Assembly (NCBI GenBank): GCA_026182355.1
Contig: JAPFBL010000587.1
Span: forward strand, 84,501 to 148,500
Reading direction: 5' to 3'
DNA: 64,000 bases
From: Hermatobates lingyangjiaoensis
Taxonomy: Eukaryota; Arthropoda; Insecta; Hemiptera; Hermatobatidae
Each line of letters begins with the position of its first letter. Positions within the stretch are counted from its first letter, which is position 1. The notes under the pieces are model-generated. The model was not told where the DNA came from. It saw only the letters and a program-made list of their open reading frames with translations, and ran no database searches. A program made the position numbers and the translations under genes. Shown here piece by piece: positions 52,035 to 61,331 of this stretch.

Positions 52035-52700
52035 TTCTAAATCCTTTAGTAAAAATGAACAATTCCAGTAACACTAAAAAGATTAACTACTCTAGAATGA
52101 AGTAATAATGAACCATTCTAGTATCCCCTAAAAAATAATCATTCTAGAACCTTTAGTAAAAATTAATAATTCCAGTAACACTAAAAAGATGAACTATTCT
52201 AGAATGAAGTAATAATGAACCATTCTAGTATCCCCTAAAAAGATAATCATTCTAGAACCTTTAGTAAAAATTAATAATTCCAGTAACACTAGAAAGATGA
52301 ACTATTCTAGAATGAAGTAATAATGAACCATTCTAGTATCCCCTAAAAAATAATCATTCTAGAACCTTTAGTAAAAATAATGAATCTCAGAATCCTTAAA
52401 AATAAATTAATCAGTATAGAATCTTTAAATTGTTTCGTTATTCTAGAACCTTTAGTCAAAATGATGAATCTCAGAATCCTTAAAAACAAATGTTCAATCT
52501 AGAATCTTTAAAATGTTTCGTTATTCTAGAACCTTTAGTAAAAATGATGAATCTCAGAATCCTTAAAAATAAATTAATCAGTCTAGAATCTTTAAAAAGT
52601 TTAATAATTTTAGAACCTTTATTAAAATTGATGAATCTCAGAATCCTTAAAAACAAATGAAGCAATCTAGAACCTTTAAGAAGTTTCGTTACTCTAGAAC
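52025..52700 (+). repeat. Two-part minisatellite (TTCTAGAACCTTTAGTAAAA)
   Basis: 52025-52370: units of about 112 bp with AATTCCAGTAACACTAAAAA, AATGAAGTAATAATGAACCA, TTCTAGTATCCCCTAAAAA. 52370-52700: about 85-bp units with GATGAATCTCAGAATCCTTA. A minus-strand frame across it (52480-52854) only reads the repeat. Confidence 0.8.
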
Positions 52701-52794
52701 TTTTAGTCAGAGTGTGCAATCCGAAGAAACTGATATTACTCCATGAAGAGTTTGGTCTTTGAAATACATAAGCTTTTAAGGAAACCTCCAAGTG

Positions 52795-54165
52795 AATAAG
52801 TCGAGGGCCAGAATTGGTATTAAATCTCGAACCTACCAGTTCAGAACCAAGCACATAGGCAAATGATCCATCCTAGCAGAATAAGCATAAAATAATGGAT
52901 TATGTTATGAAAAAATCAAGAGCCAGAATTGGTATTGAATTTCAGACCTAAACAGTTCAGAGGCGAGCATACAAGCCACTAAGCTACCCTGGCTCCCTAA
53001 ACATAAAATAAAGTTTTATGAAATGAAAAAATCAAGGGCCAGAATTGGTATTGAACCCCGAACCTACCATTTCAGAGGCGAACATGTCAGCAACTAAGCC
53101 ACCCTAGCCAGCTAAACATAAAATAAAGTTTTATGTTATGAATAAATCGAGAGCCAGAACTGGTATTGAACCCCGAACCTACTAGTTCAGAGGCGAACAT
53201 GTAAGCCACTGAGCTACCCTGGCTCCCTAAACATAATAAAAACTTTTATGTTATGAAAAAACCAAGAGCCAGAATTTGCATTAAGTTTCAGATCTAAACA
53301 GTTCAGAGGCGAACATGTAAGCCACTGAGCTACCCTGGCTCCCTAAACATAATAAAAACTTTTATGTTATGAAAAAACCAAGAGCCAGAATTTGCATTAA
53401 GTTTCAGATCTAAACAGTTCAGAGGCGAGCATACAAGCCACTAAGCTACCCTAGCCCCCTAAACATAAAATAAAGTTTTATGAAATGAAAAAATCAAGGG
53501 CCAGAATTGGTATTGACTTCCAAACCTACCAGTTCAGAGGCGAACATGTAAGCCACTGAGCTACCCTGGCTCCCTTAACATAATAAAAAGTTTTATGTTA
53601 TGAATAAATCGAGAGCCAGAACTGGTATTGAACCCCGAATCTACCAGTTCAGAGGCGAACATGTAAGCAACTAAGCGATCCTAGCTGGCTAAACATAAAA
53701 TAAAGTTTTATGTTATGAATAAATCGAGAGCCAGAACTGGTATTGAACCCCGAACCTACTAGTTCAGAGGCGAACATGTAAGCCACTGAGCTACCCTGGC
53801 TCCCTAAACATACTAAAAAGTTTTATGTTATGAATAAATAGAGGGCCAGAATTGGTATTGACTTCCAAACCTACCAGTTCAGAGGCGAACATGTAAGCCA
53901 CTGAGCTACCCTGGCTCCCTAAACATAAAATAAAGTTTTATGTTATGAATAAATCGAGGGCCAGATTGGTATAAAATCTCGAACCTACCAGTTCAGAAGC
54001 GAGCATACAACCCACTGAGTTACCCTGGCTCCCTAAACATAAAATAAAGTTTTATGTTATGAATAAATCGAGGGCCAGATTGGTATAAAATCTCGAACCT
54101 ACCAGTTCAGAGGCGAGCATACAAGCCACTGAGCTACCCTAGCCCCCTAAACATAAGCCAATGGT
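52795..54165 (-). repeat. Satellite of tandem SINE tRNA heads, 12 copies of ~114 bp
   Basis: On the minus strand each unit reads GAGCCAGGGTAGCTCAGTGG, CTTACATGTTCGCCTCTGAA, GGTAGGTTCGGGGTTCAATA, CCAGTTCTGGCTCTCG, then linker ATTTATTCATAACATAAAAC. TAGCTCAGTGG is an A-box region and GGTTCAATACC a B box. The first bases GAGCCAG and CTGGCTC form a 7-bp acceptor-like stem. Units begin near 52806, 52920, 53037, 53154, 53267, 53381, 53501, 53614, 53728, 53844, 53960 and 54073. SINE body and tail are absent. These are not functional tRNA genes (no proper anticodon arm). Confidence 0.8.
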
Positions 54166-54675
54166 ACTCAAGCATGCTAATAGCAATACAAGAATGTAGG
54201 CTAGTTTCACAAGTATAAAAGAAACTAGGCACAAAACTAGTTAACAGCCAGCGTGCCATGCGACAGTTAAACGAGAAACGCAGAAAGTGTGCAGCAGGAA
54301 AACTTTTTTTTTCGCCTGATATACATACTGGCTGCTACTGTAAAAGTGAATGTTTTATAGACGCCCTCCATTTGATGCACTGTTAAACAGTATAAACAGA
54401 CTAGCGGAAGCGATTATAAGAAACACCTGTAGAGGAATATGCATTAAGCACGGGGGGCGTGGGAGGATGGGTGCTTCGTGACACTAATAGACCCCTACAC
54501 TCATAGGGAGAACAACTGGGGCCTCCAAGCACCAGTGCTTCTCAGAAGGCATGCTAAATAGAGTGGTAAACTGCTAACAAAACTTCCGTCGCTCTAGATA
54601 CATTTCAACGAAAGGGATTTTCTTCCACCGCTCCCGCCCCAACGATTCCTCCTTGTCTATATATCTCAGTTAGGG
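54166..54675. other. No gene seen
   Basis: Unique-looking, slightly GC-richer sequence. No frame recognised. Confidence 0.4.
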
Positions 54676-55560
54676 TTCATACAAAAACCGACATTTCAAT
54701 AAGCCCTAGAATGGATTTTGATCTAAAAATAAAGTAAGACAGTGTCTTATGTTCGGGAAAAGACGTTATTAGTGATTATGATATGATATCATAATCACAG
54801 TACATACAAAATAATGTTAAGGTTAGTTTGCAGTTGCAGTCCCACAAGAGAACACACTAGGGTTTATAACAGTGTTTCCCAAAGTGGGCGGTACCGCCCC
54901 CCTGGGAGCGCTAATGCAAAAAGGAGTTGAGATTCTATTTCCATAAATTGAAAATGTTCATGCAATATAATTTCTAAATTTAAGTGAAAACACCACATGT
55001 AAACTTCTAGGAAAAGGTTTCTTAAACTTATTTGTTTTGATAATTCATTTTTATGTTAACAGTATATTCTCACCTAAGTTTCTTTTATTGTGTATTAATT
55101 CTTTTGCATAAATACGAGTATGCTATGAAACAATACATCTATTGGATTACAAATAAATATTCGATTAGTCATTATATTAATTTAATTATTAAAGTGTTAC
55201 TCATTTCGTTATTTAGTCTAAGATTCTGATTATTATTGAGGAGTGTTGAGTATAGGTTGACGGACCCAAGGGGGCGGTCACTCGAAAAAGTTTGGGAAAC
55301 ACTGGTTTATACAAAAACCCACATTTTAGAAAACCGAAATTTTAGAAAACCGACATTTTAGAAACCGACATTTCAATAAGCCCTAGCACGGATTTTGACC
55401 TAAAAATAAAGTAAGACAGTGTCTTATGTTCGGCAAAAGACGGTATTAGTGATAATGATATGATATCATAATCACAGTATATACAAAATAATGTAAGGTT
55501 AGTTTGCAGTTGCAGTCCCACAAGAGAGCACACAAAATATACAAAAACCGACATTTCAGA
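54676..55560 (-). repeat. Duplicated CCGTC-MITE / CCGGTTTT-element junction
   Basis: CCGACATTTCAATAAGCCCT, AAAATAAAGTAAGACAGTGT, GATATGATATCATAATCACA, GTTTGCAGTTGCAGTCCCAC occurs at 54690-54860 and again at 55360-55536. Only the first copy is interrupted by the hAT at 54870. The same junction in reverse lies at 61980-62110. Confidence 0.7.
54862..55312 (-). mobile_element. Non-autonomous hAT, nested, 8-bp TSD
   Basis: Element 54870-55304 (435 bp), ends CAGTGTTTCCCAAAGTGG and GTTTGGGAAACACTG; same family as 33897-34379 but inverted. TSD GTTTATAA (54862-54869) versus GTTTATAC (55305-55312), 7 of 8 identical. It splits the host phrase TAGGGTTTATACAAAAACC. No transposase. Confidence 0.85.
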
Positions 55561-55930
55561 AAACCAGTTTTCAATAGTAATTTTTCCAGAAAACCGGTTT
55601 TAACCGGTTTCAAATTTCATAGAAAAAAAATTTTTCTGTAATACCTCGAATATTCTGTAATTTGAACAAAAAATAATAACGGAAAATTTAGAGTAATTAA
55701 AAACAGTTTTTGATTGAAATTATTTACTGTTCAATTTTATTCATAGCAAAATTTTTTTATGCAATTTAGTAGAACAAAAAAATAATAGTTACCCAGGATT
55801 AACAATAATTTTAAAAACAATTATTCGTTGTTTATGCGTAATTTCAATATTTTTATAATAGTGAAACGAGTTATTCAGCAAAGGGTACGAATCAATAAAA
55901 TAATTTTTTCATAAAATAAAATTAAATAAA
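55537..55930 (-). mobile_element. CCGGTTTT-type non-autonomous element, partial
   Basis: ACCGACATTTCAGAAAACCA, AAAACCGGTTTTAACCGG, then GAAATTATTTACTGTTCAAT and ACAATTATTCGTTGTTTATG: reverse orientation of 61620-61990. Palindromic CCGG-centred ends recall some hAT-like elements, but classification is not certain. Confidence 0.6.
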
Positions 55931-55984
55931 AACATTAACATTAAAAAAATAAAAACACAAAACATAAAACGTAAAAAAACATAA

Positions 55985-56345
55985 AACATCAAATGAAAAA
56001 CGTAGTTTTTACGTAGTGTTCTTCTTCAGGCATTAACTAAAAAGTACAATGTCATCAGAGAGTTATCTATAGTACAAAGTAAATATAATATAAAATAAAA
56101 ATACAATACAATAAAATAAGTAAGAGATTACGAACCTAAGGATGCCTGTGGTACAACTGACTGGGAATAGGATGGACGTGGGTGAGGGTATGGAGTGTAC
56201 ATCTGTTTCATATGAAACCACTCACCTTAGCTTCGTACTCTCTTCCTTATTTTATTTTATTTTTATTTTGTATTATATTTACTTTGTACAATAGATGACA
56301 ATCTGATGACATTGTATTTTTTTAGTTAATGCCTGAAGAAGAATA
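55985..56345. mobile_element. Family B foldback, left portion
   Basis: TACGTAGTGTTCTTCTTCAG, GCATTAACTAAAAAGTACAA, CATCAGAGAGTTATCTATAG, then inverted ACAATAGATGACAATCTGAT, TTTTAGTTAATGCCTGAAGA, AGAATA, where the pogo-like element starts. The interior 56140-56215 matches 6095-6175. Confidence 0.65.
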
Positions 56346-57020
56346 CAGTGGTACCCCGGTTTACGGCGACCCTGGAATACGGTTTTTTCGGAATACGATG
56401 TGGCTTACGATGTTTTTTTTGTCCTCTGTTTACGACACTCTCCCCGTCTTACGATCTCCCTCTTTCTCGCCGCGTGGTGACCAATTCTAAAAATAGAACT
56501 GAGATGGTGGCTGGCAGGCATGCCGCACTACTGTATGCTCATACGTCAGTAATGCATCACTGCAGTACTGTACTGCAGTAGGTACAGTATTGTATGTACT
56601 GTAGTAGACTGTAGTCCTATTCAGTACAGTACAGTACTGTAGTATCATAATTTTTTTATGCATGCAGTACGTGTACGCTGCTGTACTGTACATTACATGT
56701 TACACTAATCATACATTACACATTTTTGATACGTACAGTAGGTACAGTACTGTATGTACTGTAGTAGACTGTAGTCCTATTCAGTACAGTACTATACTGT
56801 AGTACAGTACTGTACAGTACTGTAATATACTGTACAATACTGTACTATGTACTACAGGTACTGTACTGTATTTTTATTCAATGTTTTTGAAACATTTTTA
56901 TAGTATGTACATGTATGTGAAATTCTAAGGTGTTTAACTGCGGTTTACAAGTTACTATGCCCCGCTATGCGACGATTTCGCTTTACGATCCCAACTCCGG
57001 AACGGATTAATGTCGTAAAC
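56346..57020 (+). mobile_element. Pogo/Tigger-like element, right end truncated
   Basis: Starts CAGTGGTACCCCGGTTTACG after TA. The right side CGATTTCGCTTTACGATCCC, CGGAACGGATTAATGTCGTA, AAC stops before the expected CCGAGGTACCACTG. The interior holds many CAGTACTGTA palindromes (56570-56880). Inserted in family B. Confidence 0.7.
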
Positions 57021-57130
57021 GCGTTGTTTATAAGATTAAATTTTTATATGTGGAGACCATTAACTTTTTACCCTACAATGAGTAAATACCACATAATAAC
57101 TGATTGCACTAAGTTAGAATTTATGGTATT
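57021..57130 (+). mobile_element. Family B foldback, right portion
   Basis: GCGTTGTTTATAAGATTAAA, GAGACCATTAACTTTTTACC, CTACAATGAGTAAATACCAC. Continues 55985-56345 after the pogo insertion; the intervening CACTACGTGTTCGAAAC of family B is lost. Confidence 0.6.
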
Positions 57131-57415
57131 TATTAAATCCACATGTATGAATAATTTTCAAAAAAAAAAGTTTGTCAATCTTTAGAGATTTTTTATTGTA
57201 TTTTTACTGTGATTTCTTCTATATAAATCTCATATTTCGATTATCGCTTTGTTTGAATATTTCCCCCATTATACCCTCGTCACTTGGATTGCGTGTCTCA
57301 AATGATATCCATTACAGGAGGGTTATAATACGTACAATCAATATCTTTACTGAATCATTCCAGAGAGGTTATGTCGCTTTGATATTTTTATTTTTCATTC
57401 TGAGGTAAAATGGAT
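57131..57415. other. No gene seen
   Basis: AT-rich spacer. Confidence 0.4.
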
Positions 57416-57419
57416 AAAC

Positions 57420-57505
57420 CAACAAAAGTCTCCACACAAATGAAGTTTTATTCAACACGTTTCCATTCTCAAGGATGTTATTTACAAAGGTAGTTTCACA
57501 ACTTA
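57420..57505 (-). mobile_element. Degenerate end related to the 27070 element
   Basis: Minus strand CCTTGAGAATGGAAACGTGT, TGAATAAAACTTC, TTTGTGTGGAGAC. Confidence 0.4.
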
Positions 57506-57516
57506 CTTAAAACTAA

Positions 57517-57742
57517 TTTAATTTTAAACTGGCAAGAAAGGTCGATGAAGACAGGAACATGTTGGTGTACACGAATAAAATTTTTGAAGAACTGATGTAT
57601 CTTGTCCCGAACTTATGGAAGTCAGAGGTCAGAAAATTTGAAAAATTAATTTGAAAATGTGTTAAAATGGAAATAGGCATAGGTTTTAAAAGAACTTGTA
57701 TCACTGAAGGCTTGCTCCCCAAATTTATATACAAATCCTCAA

Positions 57743-57744
<2 letters not shown>
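57517..57744 (+). pseudogene. PLE N-terminal ORF fragment with in-frame stop
   Basis: The frame reads RNMLVYTNKIFEELMYLVPN, LWKSEVRKFEKLI, stop (TGA), KCVKMEIGIGFKRT, CITEGLLPKFIYKSSN, and then enters (TA)n. EGLLPKF with the preceding TCI is nearly identical to the 44392 fragment at the same spacing. The stop inside otherwise alignable sequence shows it is a pseudogene. It is preceded by a stop at 57514-57516. Penelope-like proteins have a Leu/Lys-rich N-terminal region with a C...G..P.F patch before the RT; the catalytic part is absent. Confidence 0.55.
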
Positions 57745-57779
<35 letters not shown>

Positions 57780-57829
57780 TATACCAGGATTTCTCAATAA
57801 ACACGTAAAATATATTAAATATATATCAT

Positions 57830-57915
57830 TAAAATTATACAGATTCAGAGCAAGGGTTCTCGAGGATTTTTTATTGACCGAAATCCTCGAGAACCCTTGC
57901 TCTGAATCTGGATAA
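57830..57915. mobile_element. Short foldback (CAGATTCAGAGCAAGGGTTC)
   Basis: CAGATTCAGAGCAAGGGTTC, TCGAGGATTTTTTATTGACC, GAAATCCTCGAGAACCC, TTGCTCTGAATCTG: a 33-bp perfect-type hairpin beside (TA)n tracts (57748-57775, 57951-57998). Confidence 0.65.
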
Positions 57916-57950
57916 ATCAGTGGTCGAGAAGCTAAATCAGTATTAAAATT

Positions 57951-57999
<49 letters not shown>

Positions 58000-58001
<2 letters not shown>

Positions 58002-58343
58002 TTATTGTACTCTTTTATTCTTATCTTTATCGTGCTTTTCTTTATTTCTAATTATACCTTCCCTATTAATTCTTACTTTCATTCAACTCTCTTATTTTAA
58101 TACATTTTCTTGTCCTTTAATAATATTTTATCCTTCATTTACTTTAATATTCTTAATCTATTTATTACCTATTAGTCCAGTTATACTGTTGACCTTTCAA
58201 CTCTTTTATTCTAACCGCTTGTTTCTTGTTCATTATTGACCTTTGACATTCTCTTTATATTAACCTGTACTAATCCCTTTTAATCTATTAATAGCAATGA
58301 CTAAGCATGAGTCATCGATTTTAATGTAACATTTTAATTTTAA
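58000..58343. other. No gene; T-rich
   Basis: CTTTTATTCTTATCTTTATC-like T-rich sequence with loose TTTAAT repeats. Confidence 0.4.
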
Positions 58344-58499
58344 CTTGGCCAATTCCTTTTCCAGTTCAACCCTGTTAGCAGGAGGTTAGTTCGTAGGATC
58401 GAATCTCTTAGTCTAAAGATCGTGAATGCCGAGACTGCGGTTAATTTTAATGATACCTGTTTAAAAGAGGACTGCTGCCTATTTATACCAATATATATA
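58344..58499 (+). pseudogene. PLE N-terminal ORF fragment
   Basis: After a TAA at 58341-58343 the frame gives LGQFLFQFNPVSRRLVRRIE, SLSLKIVNAETAVNFNDTCL, KEDCCLFIPIY and enters (TA)n. It aligns without gaps to the other two fragments (IESLSLK... against FERWTMK... and FEKLI*K...), sharing K7, F17, T20, C21 and E24. The GLLPKF part has diverged to DCCLFIP. About 50 codons are retained. Confidence 0.5.
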
Positions 58500-58643
58500 T
58501 ATAAACTAGAATTTAAAAAGAACATATAGAAAGGAAATCACTGAACTCACTACTATATTTCCATGTCCTCGTCTTCAGGAAAAGAAGTGAATCGCTCCAA
58601 AGGCTGATAACGACTATATTATATATATATATATTATATATAT

Positions 58644-58675
<32 letters not shown>

Positions 58676-58800
58676 CGGTTCAATATATATATGTACATAT
58701 ATACTTCGACGTTTTTTATCTCGACCCATACATCCAACACTATTTTTTTTTTTATCGAGGTTTGGTCCACAGCGTCAAACAATTCTCAAAACAACCTCTT
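58500..58800. mobile_element. Degenerate ribozyme-like repeat and (TA)n
   Basis: Minus strand CCTGAAGACGAGGACATGG, AAATATAG near 58545-58580 is a damaged core. (TA)n at 58618-58673. ACACTATTTTTTTTTTTATC, GAGGTTTGGTCCACAGC resembles 6661-6700 after the family B foldback. Confidence 0.4.
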
Positions 58801-58919
58801 AAGTGATCGTTTAAGCATAACTTGAGTGAGCTAAACTTCAGTATATTGAAGACAGTTATGGGCCTCCCTTAACATCTTCATTTAATCCAATCGATTAAAT
58901 TTACTTATTCAAAGCAATA

Positions 58920-60045
58920 TACGCCTCCCTCTCTCTCTCTCCCTCTCCCCTCTCTTTCTCCCCCTCCCCCCTCACTCCCACCCCTCTCTCTCCTCCCCCT
59001 CTCTCACTCTCTCCCCCCTCTCACTCCCTCTCTCTCCCTCTCTCTCACCCTCTCTCTCTCTTTCTCTCTCTCACCCCCTCTCTCCTACCTTCTCTCTCTC
59101 TCCCCCTCTCTCCTACCTTCTCTCTCTCCCTCTCTCTCCTCCTCACTTCCCCCCTCTCTCTCTCCTCTCTCCCTCCTTCTCTCTCTCTCCCTCTCTCTCC
59201 TCCTCACTTCCCCCCCTCTCTCTCTCTCTCTCCTCCTCACTTCCCCCCCTCTCTCTCTCTCTCTCCTCCTCACTTCCCCCCCCCTCTCTCTCTCTCTCTC
59301 TCTCCTCCTCTCCCCCCTCCTCTCTCTCTCTCTCTCACTCTCTCTCTCTCCTCTCCCCCCCTTTCCTCTCACTCTCTCCTTCCCTCACTCTCTCCTCTCC
59401 CTCACTCTCTTCTCCTCCCTCTCCCCTCTCTCTCACTCTCTCCCTCCCTCTCCCTCACCTCTCTCTCCCTCTCCCTCCTCCCTCTCCCTCTCCCCTCTCT
59501 CTCTCCCTCTCCCCTCTCTCTCTCCTCCTCTCTCTCTCTCTCCTCTCCCTCTCTCCTCCCTCCTCTCCCCCTCTCTCTCTCTTCTCCCCTCTCACCCCCC
59601 TTCTCTCCTCTCCCTCCCTCCCTCCTCCCCTCTCTCCCTCCCCCCTCTCTCTCTCCCTCCCCTCTCTCTCTCCCTCTCCTCTCTCTCCTCCCTCCCTCCC
59701 TCCCTCCCTCCTCTCTCTCTTCCCTCCCTCTCCCTCTCTCTCTCCTCTCCCTCTCTCCCTCCCTCTCTCCCCTCTCTCTCTCTTCTCCCTCTCACCCCCT
59801 TCTCTCTCTCCCTCCCTCTCTCTCTCCCTCCCCCTCTCTCTCTCCCTCCCTCTCTCTCTCTCCCCCCTCTCCCTCTCTCCCTCCCTCTCTCTCTCCCCCC
59901 TCTCTCCTCCTCTCTCCATCCCCCTCTCCCTCCCTCTCTCTCTCCCTCCCTCTATCTCTCCCTCCCTCTCCCTCCCTCTTTCTCTCCCTCTCTCTTCCCC
60001 CCTTCTCTCTCTCTCCCTCTCTCCCCCATCTTCTTCTCCTAGAGA
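58920..60045 (+). repeat. CT-rich low-complexity tract, 1.1 kb
   Basis: Almost exclusively C and T, with locally repeated CTCTCTCCTCCTCACTTCCC units (59140-59290). Complementary-strand frames of Arg/Glu-rich text are artefacts. Confidence 0.95.
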
Positions 60046-60630
60046 GATTGTATAGTAACTTATTTAGCATTACTGCTGAGACTTGAAATGCCTTGTTTTA
60101 TAAGTAATACATGGACTAAAGGCTATGAATATTTAACAACATCGCAAACCAACCAACCCTTGTCTTCTCTGTCTTCAGACATTAACTTAAAGCTTTTCAC
60201 CATCGCTGTGAACATCACAGTGGGGGAGGGGAGGCGGGTGTGGGATGTGTTGGGGGGGGTTTAATCTACAATCCTCTTTCAAAGCTAATTAACATTTGGT
60301 GTTGTGTTCTCCCAGATATTCCCAAAGGCGGTTATATTAATATATAACACATATCAAGTCTTTTCACTTTAAAGGTTGCGGAATATTAAATCCAAAAAAA
60401 AAAAAATGTTAAACCGTTATAATATTATACAATCTGGACTTGATGATGACTTGATTAAATAAGATAAGGCGATACATTAGAAATGATAAGCATATTAGAT
60501 ATATATATATATATATATAGTAAGTCCATGAGCTTAATACGAAGACCGTGTTTATTATGAACATGAATAAAAAAAAAATTAAAGGTAATTGAATTATGAA
60601 TTCTAAGTAATCTTCAAAATGAATCAGTAT
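60046..60630. other. No gene seen
   Basis: Mixed sequence with a G-rich patch at 60220-60260 and (TA)n at 60500-60520. Confidence 0.45.
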
Positions 60631-60894
60631 TTTATGATTAGTGATCAAACCACAATAAGAAAATGGGAAAACAAGACTAAGATCTTTCAACCGTAACAAG
60701 CGGTCTTCGTCAGAGTCAAAAACCCAACTGGGTATATACCATATTGACGAAAAAACCAACTGGGTTTTGACTCTGACGAAGACCGCTTGTTACGGTTGAA
60801 AGATTTTAGTCTTGTTTTCCCATTTCATATTGTGGATTGATCATTGATTGTTATTTCACGTGTTTACGTGAAATCTTTTTCTTTATGATTAGTG
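60631..60894. mobile_element. Family A foldback with 13-bp TSD
   Basis: Element 60644-60881 between direct repeats TTTATGATTAGTG (60631-60643 and 60882-60894). Arms ATCAAACCACAATAAGAAAA / TATTGTGGATTGATCA, with the distal end TTATTTCACGTGTTTACGTG, AAATCTTTTTC only on the right, mirror-image to the 31602 copy. The loop contains TTGACGAAAAAACCAACTGG, a partial repeat of the arm. Confidence 0.85.
60675..60717 (-). ncRNA. Hammerhead-like motif, family A
   Basis: Minus-strand consensus motif, all blocks intact. The plus-strand partner (60769-60811) has AGATTT for AGATCT. Confidence 0.55.
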
Positions 60895-60904
60895 TATTGA
60901 AAAT

Positions 60905-61035
60905 TAGTGGAGGTCAGGGTAGCTTAGTGGCTTGCATACTCGTCTCTAGAATTATAAACGTCGTACTCTAATACAATTGAGTTAGATAAAATATAGGACT
61001 CCCGATGTACAATCAATCTTCATTGTGTGATATCA
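60905..61035 (+). mobile_element. Internally deleted SINE
   Basis: Head GGTCAGGGTAGCTTAGTGG (A box 60920-60930), TGCATACTCGTCTCTAGAAT, then directly tail TACTCTAATACAATTGAGTT, AAAATATAGGACTCCCGATG. B box and body are missing. Confidence 0.6.
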
Positions 61036-61044
61036 CAAAGGTCC

Positions 61045-61305
61045 AGACTCCAGAGTAGCTCAATGGTAACGTGCTCGCCTCTGGACTGGTAGGTCGGCGG
61101 GTTCAATACCCACTCCAGCCCTCGATTTATACACATGTAAGATGAATAAATTTGAACACGTCAACCCTCGGAGAGAACGTGTAAGCTATAAGGTCCTCTA
61201 GTCTGTTCGACATCAAGCACTTGTTAAAGATCCCCTACTCTAAATACATTTGAGTTAGACAAAATTTAGGACTCCCAATAAAGAATTCATTCCTGGTAAT
61301 ACAAA
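61045..61305 (+). mobile_element. Full-length tRNA-derived SINE
   Basis: Head with A-box region TAGCTCAATGG (61056-61066) and B box GGTTCAATACC (61100-61110), CAGCCCTCGATTTATACAC, body AACCCTCGGAGAGAACGTGT, CTGTTCGACATCAAGCA, tail CTTGTTAAAGATCCCCTACT, GAGTTAGACAAAATTTAGGA, CTCCCAATAAAGAATTC. Same layout as 49640-49895; the central CGGTTCCGAGCC segment is diverged here. Confidence 0.7.
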
Positions 61306-61331
61306 AAGCTAATGTTCCGTCTATGTATGTT

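Noticed and set aside
52795..54165. Genuine tRNA gene cluster
   Set aside because: The boxes and acceptor-like stem exist but the anticodon arm is not tRNA-like and units are joined to SINE-type linkers; better explained as SINE-head satellite.
59085..60070. Arg/Glu/Gly-rich frames on the minus strand
   Set aside because: Low-complexity CT tract; codon content follows composition only.
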